From: JALXCH01 sp964495805 | Lineage (GTDB): Bacteria > Calditrichota > Calditrichia > RBG-13-44-9 | Assembly: GCA_964495805.1 (NCBI GenBank) | Contig: CAZBWV010000005.1 | Span: forward strand, 1 to 19,958 | Length of the DNA stretch: 19,958 nt | Reading direction: 5' to 3' | In this document: positions 1-7,937 of the stretch, piece after piece | Layout of the letters: each line of letters opens with the position of its first letter | Numbering within the stretch: the stretch's first letter is position 1 | Made by a program: the position numbers and the translations under genes | The notes under the pieces: model-generated | Told to the model about the DNA's origin: nothing | The model's input: only the letters and a program-made list of their open reading frames with translations | Database searches by the model: none

Positions 1-348
1 ATATCACAGGTAAGCAGTGTTTCCGAGTTTCAGAAATCCATGCCCATTCCCGTTTCCTCCGATATGCAATATCTTTCTCTAAAGTATTGTATCGAATTAG
101 AAAATGTAACCATTCCCACCACCATGCCTTCTGTTTCGCTGTTCGGTATTCGCCTGACCAATGGTCAGGGAATGGCTCGGACGTTATATCACTACGGATT
201 GCAGAGCTGTATGAGACACAATGTTTCAATAGAGGATTCCATACGTATTCCTCTTGGTGACCTTACTGGACAGACATTTGTTTTGAGCACCTCCGGTTTG
301 CATCATCAGTTGTCGGATAACTATGTTTTGATTAACATCCGCGAATAG
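1..348 (+). CDS. C-terminal end of an unrecognised protein (5' end outside window)
   Basis: The frame is open from base 1 to the TAG at 346-348 (about 115 codons). The first ATG is at 40, but no ribosome binding site precedes it, so the gene probably begins to the left of the window. The tail reads as alternating hydrophobic and polar residues and ends in YVLINIRE, suggesting beta structure; I recognise no domain. It is followed by a convincing plus-strand terminator at 384-422, the main reason to treat it as real. Against it, a second plus-strand frame is also open from 3 to about 263, and the composition is not strongly gene-like. It converges on flgE. It could be the end of a secreted protein, but it lacks a recognisable type IX sorting pattern. 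Function unknown. Confidence 0.4.
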   Translation: MSQVSSVSEFQKSMPIPVSSDMQYLSLKYCIELENVTIPTTMPSVSLFGIRLTNGQGMARTLYHYGLQSCMRHNVSIEDSIRIPLGDLTGQTFVLSTSGLHHQLSDNYVLINIRE

Positions 349-372
349 AGGAAAGAGTAAAGAGGAAAGAGT
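347..372. repeat. 12-bp direct repeat (AGAGGAAAGAGT twice)
   Basis: AGAGGAAAGAGT occurs at 347-358 and again at 361-372, a 14-base period, directly after the stop codon of the leftmost gene. It is probably a small slippage duplication. No function is evident. Confidence 0.6.
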
Positions 373-383
373 GTTTTTGGAGT

Positions 384-422
384 GGGTCTGGTGGGGGTGG
401 TTCCCGCCAGGCCCCATTTTTT
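384..422 (+). terminator. Intrinsic terminator for the leftmost plus-strand gene
   Basis: A 12-bp stem (384-395 with 403-414, two G-U wobbles, GC-rich) with a 7-base loop is followed by CATTTTTT ending at 422. The U tract follows only in the plus orientation, so it terminates transcription coming from the left. Confidence 0.75.
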
Positions 423-470
423 GTTGCGGAACGTTTTGGGGAAAAATGGCTGCTTGGGGGGAATTTGTGA

Positions 471-510
471 CCATTAAAAATAAAGAAGCTGCCCCATGTG
501 GGGCAGCTTC
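471..510 (-). terminator. Intrinsic terminator of the flagellar operon, after flgE
   Basis: A perfect 11-bp stem (GAAGCTGCCCC / GGGGCAGCTTC, 485-510) with a 4-base loop lies 26 bases past the flgE stop. In the minus orientation it is followed by TTTATTTTTAA. It marks the 3' end of the operon and lies back to back with the opposing terminator at 384-422. Confidence 0.85.
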
Positions 511-535
511 GATTTATGTGAAGTTACCGGAAGTA

Positions 536-2641
536 TTACCGTTTCAGGTTGGTGACTTCCGCAAGCAGGTCGTCGCTGGTGGTGATGATTCGTGCGTTGG
601 CCTGGAATCCACGCTGGGCGATAATCATCTTGGTGAATTCCTCAGCCAGGTCCACATTGCTCTGTTCCACAGCGCCGGAGACAATGGTGGCATTGATGCC
701 TTCGCCAGCCGTGCTGATAATCGGATCGCCGGAGTTACCACTGCGGGCAAACAGGCTGTCCTCGGTGCGCATCAGACCACCGGGATTGTTGAAATTGGCC
801 AGAGCAATCTGGCCCAATACCTGAACCACCCCATTGGTGTAGGCACCGGAAATGCGACCCTGCTCATCAATTACTATGCGATCCAGGGTACCCATGCTGT
901 AGCCATCCTGTTCGGTCATCAGTACGGATGAGTTGGCGCCAGCCAGCTGGGTGATCCCATCGAATCCGCCGATGCTTCCGGCCTGCAAATCGATGCTTAA
1001 TGTAGTGCTGGCACCGTTCCCCGGATTAATTTGCAGGGCAGAGGAACCATCATCGAACCGGAATTCTTTCAGGCTACCGTCTTCGTTGAAATCCACATAC
1101 CCGGTGTTTCCACCTACCGCATGAGCGGGTTCGGGCACCTGCACTTCCCATTTCCAGCGGTTCTTCTGGGTCACATCCTTGGTGTACACAATAGTTAAAT
1201 CGAAAGCATTGCCCAGCGTGTCGTACACGGTGATGGTAGCGGATTGCTGAGCATCTTCCGCTTCCTGGAGTTCTGTGTAATGACCGGGTGTACTATCGAA
1301 AATGTTGTTGAACAATGTCCGATCGGTGCCCCCCGCACCAGGGGTATCATCCGCGCGAATATCCAGCGCACTCAGTTCGTAAATCTTTCCGCCATCGGCA
1401 TGAATTTTCAAACTGCCGTCAGAGTCCACTTCCACACCGTCCTCATTGGTGATACCCAGGGCGGTTTCGATCTGGCTGGCAAACTGTTTGTATGTGGTGG
1501 TAGCATCGACGGTAAAGCTGTACGGGGAGATGGAATTGCCGCCCACCAATCCGTTAATGGTAATTTCGTCGTTGGCTTGCAACCCCAGAGACTGCCCGTT
1601 TTTGTTACGCAAATTTACTAACAGGTCATCTTCCCGTGCCACGTGGGAGAATTCGTCGGTTACGTGGGTACCGCCTGCGGATAGGGTCGTGGTTCCCGAG
1701 TGCAGCGCCCGGGCCAGAATGTTGTTGTTGCTGCTATCGATGGTGAAATCCACATTGCCCGCACCATTGTTGGTAAACACCAGAGCTCCCGAGCCATTGA
1801 GAGAGGCCTGAATGTTCATGCTGCCAAAATCATTGTTGACCTCTGCAATTAAATCATTCAGCGTGTGGAATGCCCCGTTTCCCACTACGCCGTTGTCCTC
1901 GGCAACGTATTTGTAGCTTTTGGTTACCGTGTTCGTCCCGTCATTCACCGAAATGGTGATTTCGGTGTTGTTGACCACCATACCGGAAATGATTTCGTTG
2001 GCATTGCCGGTGGCCAGCAATCCGGATATGTCCGAATCGCCCTGTTCCACCGCGTAAACGGAATCGGTTTTCAGAATGTTGCCAATCGGCTCGGCACTGG
2101 CGTCCAGATTACCGGCCAGGGTAATTTCGCTGGTGGCTTTGGCTCCGATCTTCTTGCCAAATGGCAGAACAATGTCGCTCAGTGGCGTTCCCGCTTCAAT
2201 TTTTCCTTCGGAATTTGCCATGTAGCCCTGCACGCGCATACCGCTACCCGGCATAATTAGCGTCCCGGTGGCATCGAACTGGAAGTTCCCCGCCCGGGTG
2301 TAGTACCGGTTGGTGCCATCGCTTACCACAAAAAATCCGTCTCCCTGAATGGCCAGGTCGGTGGTTTGACCTGTCGTCTCAATGTTTCCCTGTCCGAACA
2401 GCGTGTCGATGGTGGTAATGCTCATACCCAGCCCCACCTGCATGGGATTGGTTCCGCCCAGGTTGGTAATGGGTTGAGTGGTACCACGCAGCGTCTGAGC
2501 AAACGTTTCGCTGAACGTAACCCGACCGGTCTTAAACCCAATGGTGTTGACGTTTGAAATGTTGTTCCCGATTACATCCATCATCACCTGATGGTTCCGT
2601 AACCCTGAAACCCCTGCATAAAGTGAACGCATCAAACCCAT
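536..2641 (-). CDS. flgE: Flagellar hook protein FlgE, enlarged (701 aa)
   Basis: Builds the flagellar hook, the curved joint outside the cell, after export through the flagellar type III apparatus. The N-terminus (residues 1-40: SLYAGVSGL, then GNNISNVNTIGFK) is the classic rod/hook signature. Residues 85-140 (TDLAIQGDGFFVV, YTRAGNF) form the conserved D1 core. The C-terminus (655-701: VEQSNVDLAEEFTKMI, QRGFQANARII) pairs with the N-terminus in a coiled coil. Enterobacterial FlgE is about 400 residues; the excess here lies at about 190-450, in two consecutive segments that look alike (about 215-310 and 355-430), resembling hook IN-type surface domains. The ATG at 2641 has AAGGAGG eight bases upstream; Met4 is a less likely start. 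Last gene of the operon, followed by a terminator. FlgE rather than FlgF/G because of its size and its position after flgD. Confidence 0.95.
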   Translation of the reverse strand: MGLMRSLYAGVSGLRNHQVMMDVIGNNISNVNTIGFKTGRVTFSETFAQTLRGTTQPITNLGGTNPMQVGLGMSITTIDTLFGQGNIETTGQTTDLAIQGDGFFVVSDGTNRYYTRAGNFQFDATGTLIMPGSGMRVQGYMANSEGKIEAGTPLSDIVLPFGKKIGAKATSEITLAGNLDASAEPIGNILKTDSVYAVEQGDSDISGLLATGNANEIISGMVVNNTEITISVNDGTNTVTKSYKYVAEDNGVVGNGAFHTLNDLIAEVNNDFGSMNIQASLNGSGALVFTNNGAGNVDFTIDSSNNNILARALHSGTTTLSAGGTHVTDEFSHVAREDDLLVNLRNKNGQSLGLQANDEITINGLVGGNSISPYSFTVDATTTYKQFASQIETALGITNEDGVEVDSDGSLKIHADGGKIYELSALDIRADDTPGAGGTDRTLFNNIFDSTPGHYTELQEAEDAQQSATITVYDTLGNAFDLTIVYTKDVTQKNRWKWEVQVPEPAHAVGGNTGYVDFNEDGSLKEFRFDDGSSALQINPGNGASTTLSIDLQAGSIGGFDGITQLAGANSSVLMTEQDGYSMGTLDRIVIDEQGRISGAYTNGVVQVLGQIALANFNNPGGLMRTEDSLFARSGNSGDPIISTAGEGINATIVSGAVEQSNVDLAEEFTKMIIAQRGFQANARIITTSDDLLAEVTNLKR

Positions 2642-2775
2642 GATACATCCTCCTTGTGTTTGTTGTTCATCCTTGATTGTCCCCTCGCGTCAGTCGGTCG
2701 GCGAGGTTTCAGGGCTTCCTTCTGTGGTGAGGTGAGGTTGGTTTCCACAGGAAGGTCCAGCCCTGTTTATTTGAA

Positions 2776-3174
2776 TTACTTAATAATCACTGCTGAATCG
2801 ATATTGGTAAATACATTTTCGCGTAAACTGGCTTCATCCATCGCCGTAATGACGGTGCGGTTGTCCACGTTGACGATAAATGCGGCATCGTCCATTAGCA
2901 CCAGCGAATCGTGCGCTCCTTTTTCGCGTGCCCGGTCCAGGGCTTCGGCCAGTCTGGCCACCCGATCTGCGGTCAGCTCAATTCCACGGCTCTCCAGACG
3001 CGTTTGGGCGTGGGCGGAAAAACGAATGTTGTTCTCCTGCTGAAGCTTCTCAATCAACAACTTCCGAAAATCCGCACCTGCTTCCGGGGTGGTCAGCGGC
3101 TTGCGCTGCGGCAGCCCCTCCAGCCCGCCAATGGGAACAAACGGAACACTCACACCATCAATCTTTCCCGGCAT
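2776..3174 (-). CDS. Flagellar operon protein, TIGR02530-like (132 aa)
   Basis: Matches my recollection of the small 'flagellar operon protein' family (TIGR02530) found between flgD and flgE in many bacteria; its function is not established. The conserved core is residues 50-114: IRFSAHAQTRLESRGI, a helical stretch, then DSLVLMDDAAFIVNV and NRTVITAMD. The first 35 residues are Pro/Gly-rich and probably flexible, and an FRKLL segment follows at 36-40. There is no signal peptide or membrane segment, so it should be cytoplasmic or an export substrate/helper. An AAAGGGGGTGA-like ribosome site precedes the ATG at 3174. It sits 46 bases after flgD and 134 bases before flgE, which suggests a role in hook assembly; that role is inference from position. 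Confidence 0.85.
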   Translation of the reverse strand: MPGKIDGVSVPFVPIGGLEGLPQRKPLTTPEAGADFRKLLIEKLQQENNIRFSAHAQTRLESRGIELTADRVARLAEALDRAREKGAHDSLVLMDDAAFIVNVDNRTVITAMDEASLRENVFTNIDSAVIIK

Positions 3175-3220
3175 CCCGAATCACCCCCTTTCTGAAAAAT
3201 TTTGAATTCAACATTTCGAA

Positions 3221-3898
3221 CTACTCCAGAATTTCATAAACGTCGCTCATGGCCAGACTCAGATCGCCAATGAGCAACTCCGCCCCGTTGTAACCGTACC
3301 GTACGCCGGTGATGGTTCCCACCATGTACGTCTGGACGGAAACGGGATTGCCTTCCTCATCGGTCGCCTTTACCCGAAATCGATATTTGCCCTGCGCCAG
3401 CGAAATCCCGGCGTTGTCCTTTCCGTCCCAGGTATAGCTTTGCTCCCCTTTTGCCACATCTTCCAGCTGAATGGTTCGCTTGACCTGATCGTTTTCGTCC
3501 AGAATCTCAATGGTCACCTTACTGGCATCATCGCTCAGGTCGTAATGCAAGGTCGCATTGCCATCCTCGCCCAGGTAAATCTGGTTCCCGGTAGCTTTTA
3601 CCGATTTGCCAATGACGGTAGCAGCCAGGGTATTGTTGATGGAAGTCGTCAGCAGGTAGTTCGCATCGATGCTGTTTTTCAGTTCCTGATGAATGTTCTG
3701 GAGCTGTTCCAGGCTGCTGAACTGTGCCAGCTGGGCGGAAAATTCCGTACCTTCCATGGGATTCAGCGGGTCCTGATAATTGAGCTGAGTGATCAGCAGT
3801 TTCAGGAAGTCGTCTTTACCCAGAATTTTATCGTTGGTAGCGGTTGATGCGCTAAATCCTAATCCCTGGATGTTCGTCCCTGCACTGATGTTACTCAT
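3221..3898 (-). CDS. flgD: Flagellar hook capping protein FlgD (225 aa)
   Basis: Forms the cap at the tip of the growing hook, under which FlgE subunits are added, and is later discarded. Residues 26-49 carry the family hallmark LGKDDFLKLLITQLNYQDP followed by LNPME. Then comes the Gln-rich helix FSAQLAQFSSLEQLQN. The C-terminal half (about 105-215) has the FlgD Ig-like and tudor-like pattern (YDLSDDASKVTIEILD, YTWDGKDNAGISLAQGKY, GTITGVRY). I start it at the ATG at 3898 rather than 3919: the first seven codons of the longer frame contain the ribosome binding site GGAGGTGA itself. fliK ends at 3916, so the genes are nearly contiguous. Length and motifs are ordinary. Confidence 0.95.
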   Translation of the reverse strand: MSNISAGTNIQGLGFSASTATNDKILGKDDFLKLLITQLNYQDPLNPMEGTEFSAQLAQFSSLEQLQNIHQELKNSIDANYLLTTSINNTLAATVIGKSVKATGNQIYLGEDGNATLHYDLSDDASKVTIEILDENDQVKRTIQLEDVAKGEQSYTWDGKDNAGISLAQGKYRFRVKATDEEGNPVSVQTYMVGTITGVRYGYNGAELLIGDLSLAMSDVYEILE

Positions 3899-3905
3899 CC
3901 TTGAA

Positions 3906-3913
3906 TCACCTCC
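3906..3913 (-). promoter_or_regulatory. Ribosome binding site that fixes the flgD start
   Basis: GGAGGTGA on the minus strand lies seven bases before the ATG at 3898 and inside the codons that would follow the upstream ATG at 3919. It therefore favours the shorter 225-residue FlgD. Confidence 0.8.
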
Positions 3914-3915
3914 TT

Positions 3916-6900
3916 TCATGCAACATATTCGAATGTACTGTAGTGAAACTTAAGTTTATCTGGCATTTTTTGGTCGGAATTTTCGGTCTGCTCCGCACTC
4001 ACGGGTCGGGAATGAGCGAGCGGATGCGATCCCCGATTTTGTCCGGTTTGCTGATGGGTCTGGTTCTCCGCTTGCTGATTCATCACCTGCACTTCCACCT
4101 GCTCCACTTTGATGTGCATTTCCTGCAATCTCTGGGTCAGCTCCGGCAGATGCTGCGCTACCAGGCGGTGCACCTCCGGAGAGGTAACTTCCACCTTACC
4201 GGTGAGTTTTTCTTCCTGCATTTTTAACTGAATTTTCACCAGTCCCAGAGCTTCCGGTTTGAGTTCCATCAGAATTTCCTGTCCATGACGATTCAGTGCC
4301 AACCGAAAAGCCCGGGCAATGCGGGAGATGGTTTCCATCGGTTGAGTCAGTCCGTGACCGGAAGTGGGATGTGGAGCCTTAGCCGCTACCCGGTGCGCTT
4401 GTCGGTGAACGGGAGCATGGGACGGGGAAACACTGGATCCGGGAAGCGGAGTCGTTTCTTTCTCTTTTCGAACAGGAGAGATGGGTTCCTGCGCCGCTTT
4501 CCCTGGTTCAGCGGTTGGTTCCCGATAGGGAGACCTCTCCGTTCGACGATTGGGTGCCTCCGGTGAGGTCGGGGTAGTTGACATCTCCGTGTGGACCCCT
4601 CCGGAAATGGTATGGGAACGGGTGTATTTCGGTAACCCTTCCTTTTGCGCAAATCCTTCTGCCAACGGACTCTTTGAAGCAGATGTTTGATTGGCCGGAT
4701 GATTTGGTCTTCTGGAAGGGGTGGCTGGAGTTTTTTCTCCCTCCGGTTGCCCCGCTTCTACTGCTTCTGGAGCCGGTTGACGCGGATCGGCAGATGGAAT
4801 CCGCAGGGGAATGGCTTCTTCCTGTAATGCAGCGGAAGAGCTGACCGCTTCTCCGGTAAAATTCCCGGTTAGGTAAGCTTCGGGAGTGATGAACGACGCT
4901 TCCGGCACACGTTCCGTTTGAACTGAATGTTGGAAAAATGTGCTGGCTGCATCTGTCCGTCGCCAATGGTTTTGAATGGGCTTCTCCGCCTGATTCTGAA
5001 CCGGCGATACGGATTGGCTCCGGGTAAACAATGGATTCGGCTGCTGAGGCGTATTGCCGGATTTTCTCGGAGCAGAGGTCATCTTTTCCCATTCCTGAGC
5101 GGTAAAAATGAACACCTGCAGTTGATTTGGTCCCGATGCAAATGGTTTTCGGCCCTGCAGGGAAGCCTCCTGTACCGGATTGTTTGGTGCAAGTGCCGGT
5201 TCACCCTCTGCCAGGGAAGTTGTTTCCCCTCCGGTTTGAAGGGGCAGGGATTGCTGGAACGTATCGGTAAGTCCCCTGCCCGGATAAAAATTCCGGGTAG
5301 TAAGGGGTAAGTGCGTTCGTTTCCCCGTGTTTGCCTGGGGTCCTCTTTCAGGTTCTGACGGCACACGGTTGAATACGATGCGTGAACCGGTGGATGGGGC
5401 GGGCACAAAGCTTCCCATCTGCCCGGATTGGGTGAAATTCTGAGAAGAAGCAGGCGAAGCGTGCTTACCGATTGTTTCGCTGGAAATAGCACCACCGGTT
5501 TCCTCAGATGTGGAAGAATTCATCGTTGTGAAAGCGCTCCTGAGACTTTCGCTAGCATTTGGTGGAGTAGATTGCGGTGTGAAACGGTTGAAGTGATTCA
5601 CCTCTTCTGCCGTGGGCGCAGGTGTTTTGAAGACCGGCGTGCCAGATCGATTCTCCGTTTGTGTCCGGGTGAACAGGTCGAACACCGAGCGTGCCAGGTG
5701 GATGGGTTCCCGATGAGACGGTTGAGCACTGCGGGACAGGAGTGGTGTGGTTTCTCCGGCACTCTCTGTCGAAATGGGTTGTTCCTCCGACGGAATGGGG
5801 GTGGTCATTGCACCAGAAGCAGAGCGAACCTGCCGAAACGGATATTTCGGAGATGGGGTGTTCAGGTTCTCTCCGGCGGTAGTTTGAGCTGGTGGAAATT
5901 CAACCGGAAATCCCGGATTGCCTGGTTGGGGGAATTTCCCGAACAAAAGAGTGGATTGGGAAGATTCCCCGAAAACAGCGGGCACGGGAGAAGCCGGTCT
6001 GACACTTTCCCCAGCGTTCGGGGATTGGGGAATTGGAATCTGCGAACCGACTTCCTGCCCTGTTGCTGACGATGTGGGTTGTCGGAGGAAAGGTACGGTG
6101 GCGCTGCGCGATTTGCCAGAAATTGTGCCTGTGTCAAAAACCGGCTGGCTGCCGGTTCCCTGAAGAACAGGGAACATGGATTGAGTGTTTCCGGAGATTT
6201 TAGGGTTGTGAACCGGGAAAGTTTTCCGGAAAATGGGAATTCCGGGAAGGGGATGGTTTGCCGAACCCGGTGTGGAATTCACCCCTTCTGATTCTCCGGT
6301 CCTAAAATCCCGCGTTGGTTGGGGAGCGTCCGGTAACGTTTCCTGAAAAGCTTTTTGAGCCCAATCCACCTGAACGAATAGGGACCCGGTAGGAGACATC
6401 GGTTCCTTGCCATTTGAGGCAGTTTGCCCGCCGTTCCGGAGAACCGAACTTTTCCGCGCGAAGGGTTCGGTAACGGCCGTAAAAATGAGCTGAACGCTCT
6501 CCCCGGTGGGGGTGGTGAACTGAAGCGTAACAGATGCCGGCGGGCCACTCTGTTCCACGGAATGGCCGGTCTTTTCCGGAGACGTGCTGGCTTGCGGAGC
6601 GGGAGAAGAAGATTGCCCCAATGGAATGGGAGAGCCCGAAACGGCGAATGCTTGGGCAGTTGGAAAGATTACGTTTTCCTGCTCCGGCTGTGGAAGGTTC
6701 GTCGGAAGTGCCGGGGAGAAGCTGTGCTGAGCACGGGATTCCGTTTGCCCGGCGAACTGGAGACTTTTCCCGGCCGCTTTTGTCATTTTGTTATGAACCG
6801 GACTCTGACGAACCATCTGAGTGAACTGGTAAGGGATTGTTTGATTGGACTGCTGAACAACCACTACCAGTTCGGGTAGGGGAAACGTGGCTTCGGACGA

Positions 6901-7176
6901 TTGAGCGCCAGGTAATTCGGAAACCTGCTCCGAAAATTGGGCTATGACCTGTCGGAGTCCCGGTGAAATTTGAATCAGTGGTTGGCTTTGCGGAGAACCG
7001 GAAGGAACCGGATGGGTGGAATCTCTCTGAATTCGGGAGAACACTTCACGAAACCGAACAGATATGGGAAATCCGGCTAAATTTTCCGAAATTTTCTTTA
7101 TCGGAAACGGATTCTTTCCGGTGGGAAAGAGCGCTGCGATCAGATTCAAAATTCCATTGTTCTTTTGTGCGAACAT
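3916..7176 (-). CDS. fliK: Flagellar hook-length control protein FliK, very long (1086 aa)
   Basis: FliK is secreted during hook growth, measures hook length, and switches FlhB from hook to filament export. The C-terminal Flg_hook domain is at about 947-1035: MELKPEALGLVKIQLKMQ, then LTGKVEVTSPEVHRLVAQ and LPELTQRLQEMHIKVEQVEV. It is followed by a Gln-rich 51-residue tail. The remaining ~940 residues are Pro/Ser/Thr/Gln/Gly-rich, Cys-free as far as I read, and look disordered, as expected of a secreted ruler. Typical FliK proteins are about 400-600 residues, so this one is unusually long. The reading frame is intact. The ATG at 7176 has only AGG near it, and an in-frame stop lies about 14 codons upstream, so an upstream extension is limited. 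A sigma-28-like promoter lies at 7225-7251. The flgD start follows directly. Confidence 0.9.
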   Translation of the reverse strand: MFAQKNNGILNLIAALFPTGKNPFPIKKISENLAGFPISVRFREVFSRIQRDSTHPVPSGSPQSQPLIQISPGLRQVIAQFSEQVSELPGAQSSEATFPLPELVVVVQQSNQTIPYQFTQMVRQSPVHNKMTKAAGKSLQFAGQTESRAQHSFSPALPTNLPQPEQENVIFPTAQAFAVSGSPIPLGQSSSPAPQASTSPEKTGHSVEQSGPPASVTLQFTTPTGESVQLIFTAVTEPFARKSSVLRNGGQTASNGKEPMSPTGSLFVQVDWAQKAFQETLPDAPQPTRDFRTGESEGVNSTPGSANHPLPGIPIFRKTFPVHNPKISGNTQSMFPVLQGTGSQPVFDTGTISGKSRSATVPFLRQPTSSATGQEVGSQIPIPQSPNAGESVRPASPVPAVFGESSQSTLLFGKFPQPGNPGFPVEFPPAQTTAGENLNTPSPKYPFRQVRSASGAMTTPIPSEEQPISTESAGETTPLLSRSAQPSHREPIHLARSVFDLFTRTQTENRSGTPVFKTPAPTAEEVNHFNRFTPQSTPPNASESLRSAFTTMNSSTSEETGGAISSETIGKHASPASSQNFTQSGQMGSFVPAPSTGSRIVFNRVPSEPERGPQANTGKRTHLPLTTRNFYPGRGLTDTFQQSLPLQTGGETTSLAEGEPALAPNNPVQEASLQGRKPFASGPNQLQVFIFTAQEWEKMTSAPRKSGNTPQQPNPLFTRSQSVSPVQNQAEKPIQNHWRRTDAASTFFQHSVQTERVPEASFITPEAYLTGNFTGEAVSSSAALQEEAIPLRIPSADPRQPAPEAVEAGQPEGEKTPATPSRRPNHPANQTSASKSPLAEGFAQKEGLPKYTRSHTISGGVHTEMSTTPTSPEAPNRRTERSPYREPTAEPGKAAQEPISPVRKEKETTPLPGSSVSPSHAPVHRQAHRVAAKAPHPTSGHGLTQPMETISRIARAFRLALNRHGQEILMELKPEALGLVKIQLKMQEEKLTGKVEVTSPEVHRLVAQHLPELTQRLQEMHIKVEQVEVQVMNQQAENQTHQQTGQNRGSHPLAHSRPVSAEQTENSDQKMPDKLKFHYSTFEYVA

Positions 7177-7224
7177 CCTGTTCTTTCTGTTTTGTTCATC
7201 CTGAACGTTACGGTCTGTTTACCA

Positions 7225-7251
7225 TTATCGGGATTCCCACCGGAAGCTTAA
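7225..7251 (-). promoter_or_regulatory. Possible FliA (sigma-28) promoter upstream of fliK
   Basis: On the minus strand TTAAGCTT (7251-7244), 11 bases, then CCCGATAA (7232-7225) match the sigma-28 consensus TAAAGTTT-N11-GCCGATAA at 6/8 and 7/8 positions with exact spacing. Transcription would start near 7217, about 40 bases before the fliK ATG. It lies in the 193-base gap after the motE-like gene, the largest internal gap of the operon. Found by eye against a remembered consensus; no transcript evidence. Confidence 0.45.
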
Positions 7252-7369
7252 GTAAAATGCAGGAAATCCGGTTAGTAAATGGGGGAAAGAATGAGCCTCT
7301 TCTTTTCCCTTTTGGTCTTTTGATGCCCCTTGTGTTCTATATGTGCTTATGATTCTGACTCCCCATCCT

Positions 7370-7882
7370 TCAATTCATACTGGCAATTTGCTTGCTAATC
7401 TCGATAGCTTTATTGGCATCCATAGCTGCCAGCACTTTGGCTGCCTGGCGCTTTTTCATGGAAGCAATAATCATGGCCGCCTCATGCGTCTCGAACCCGG
7501 CTAAAATTGTAGCGGCGTCCTCGGCAGGCATGTTTTCGTAAATTTTAGCAATTTGTTTAATTTGTTCTTTCGTTTTTTGCCGGGTTTGCTGCCGGGCTGC
7601 CGCCTTTTGCTGGCTCTGTAAATTCTGATACTCCTGCTGGTATTGCATCACCACCTGTTTCAGACTATCCAGTTCATTCATCAAACTATCCTGTGCCGCA
7701 TATTCGGTGGAATCCCCGGCCAGAGAGTCTGCTGCCACACTATCTGCCAGTGCCAGCGAATCCGCTGCGGTGCTATCGGCACCCGCCAGGGAAGGTTCGT
7801 CGTACATCATTCCCAGAATCAGAGTCATGGCGGTTAAAATGACAATAAATGTAAATGAAAAGAAAATAATGATTTTTGCCAT
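7370..7882 (-). CDS. MotE-like flagellar protein with Asp-Ser repeat (170 aa)
   Basis: Residues 5-26 form one membrane-spanning or signal-anchor helix. Residues 34-67 are a low-complexity stretch of five to six copies of an (A)ADS(L/V/T)A unit. Residues 66-115 are a Gln-rich coiled coil. Residues 117-168 (YENMPAEDAATILAGF, EAAMIIASMKKRQAAKVLAAMD) form the helical repeat shared by MotE, the MgtE N-domain and FliG. MotE of alphaproteobacteria is a periplasmic stator chaperone, and the related Bacillus YlxF sits at the same place in its flagellar operon. The orientation here would put repeat, coiled coil and C-domain outside the inner membrane. It has a good ribosome site (GAGGTGA) and follows fliJ by 55 bases. 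Family assignment is firm; MotE function is inferred. Confidence 0.8.
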   Translation of the reverse strand: MAKIIIFFSFTFIVILTAMTLILGMMYDEPSLAGADSTAADSLALADSVAADSLAGDSTEYAAQDSLMNELDSLKQVVMQYQQEYQNLQSQQKAAARQQTRQKTKEQIKQIAKIYENMPAEDAATILAGFETHEAAMIIASMKKRQAAKVLAAMDANKAIEISKQIASMN

Positions 7883-7937
7883 GATGTCACCTCACGGTGT
7901 TGTTTGATCATTCTCAGGCAATCCCCTGATTCTTTAA

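Noticed and set aside
1..348. Type IX secretion sorting domain in the leftmost fragment
   Set aside because: The ending lacks the usual Gly-x-Tyr and Lys-rich pattern; the beta-rich look alone is not enough.
2642..2775. Sigma-54 or sigma-28 promoter before flgE
   Set aside because: TGGACC...TGTGGA lacks the invariant GC, and GCCGACCG has no -35 partner at the right distance.
4508..5092. 194-codon minus-strand frame and several plus-strand frames over fliK
   Set aside because: All are shadows of the long low-complexity fliK frame, which is intact and ends in a proper Flg_hook domain. No sign of a frameshift.
7370..7882. MgtE magnesium transporter fragment
   Set aside because: The C-terminal helices are shared with the MgtE N-domain, but the single N-terminal membrane helix, coiled coil and place between fliJ and fliK identify a MotE/YlxF-like protein.
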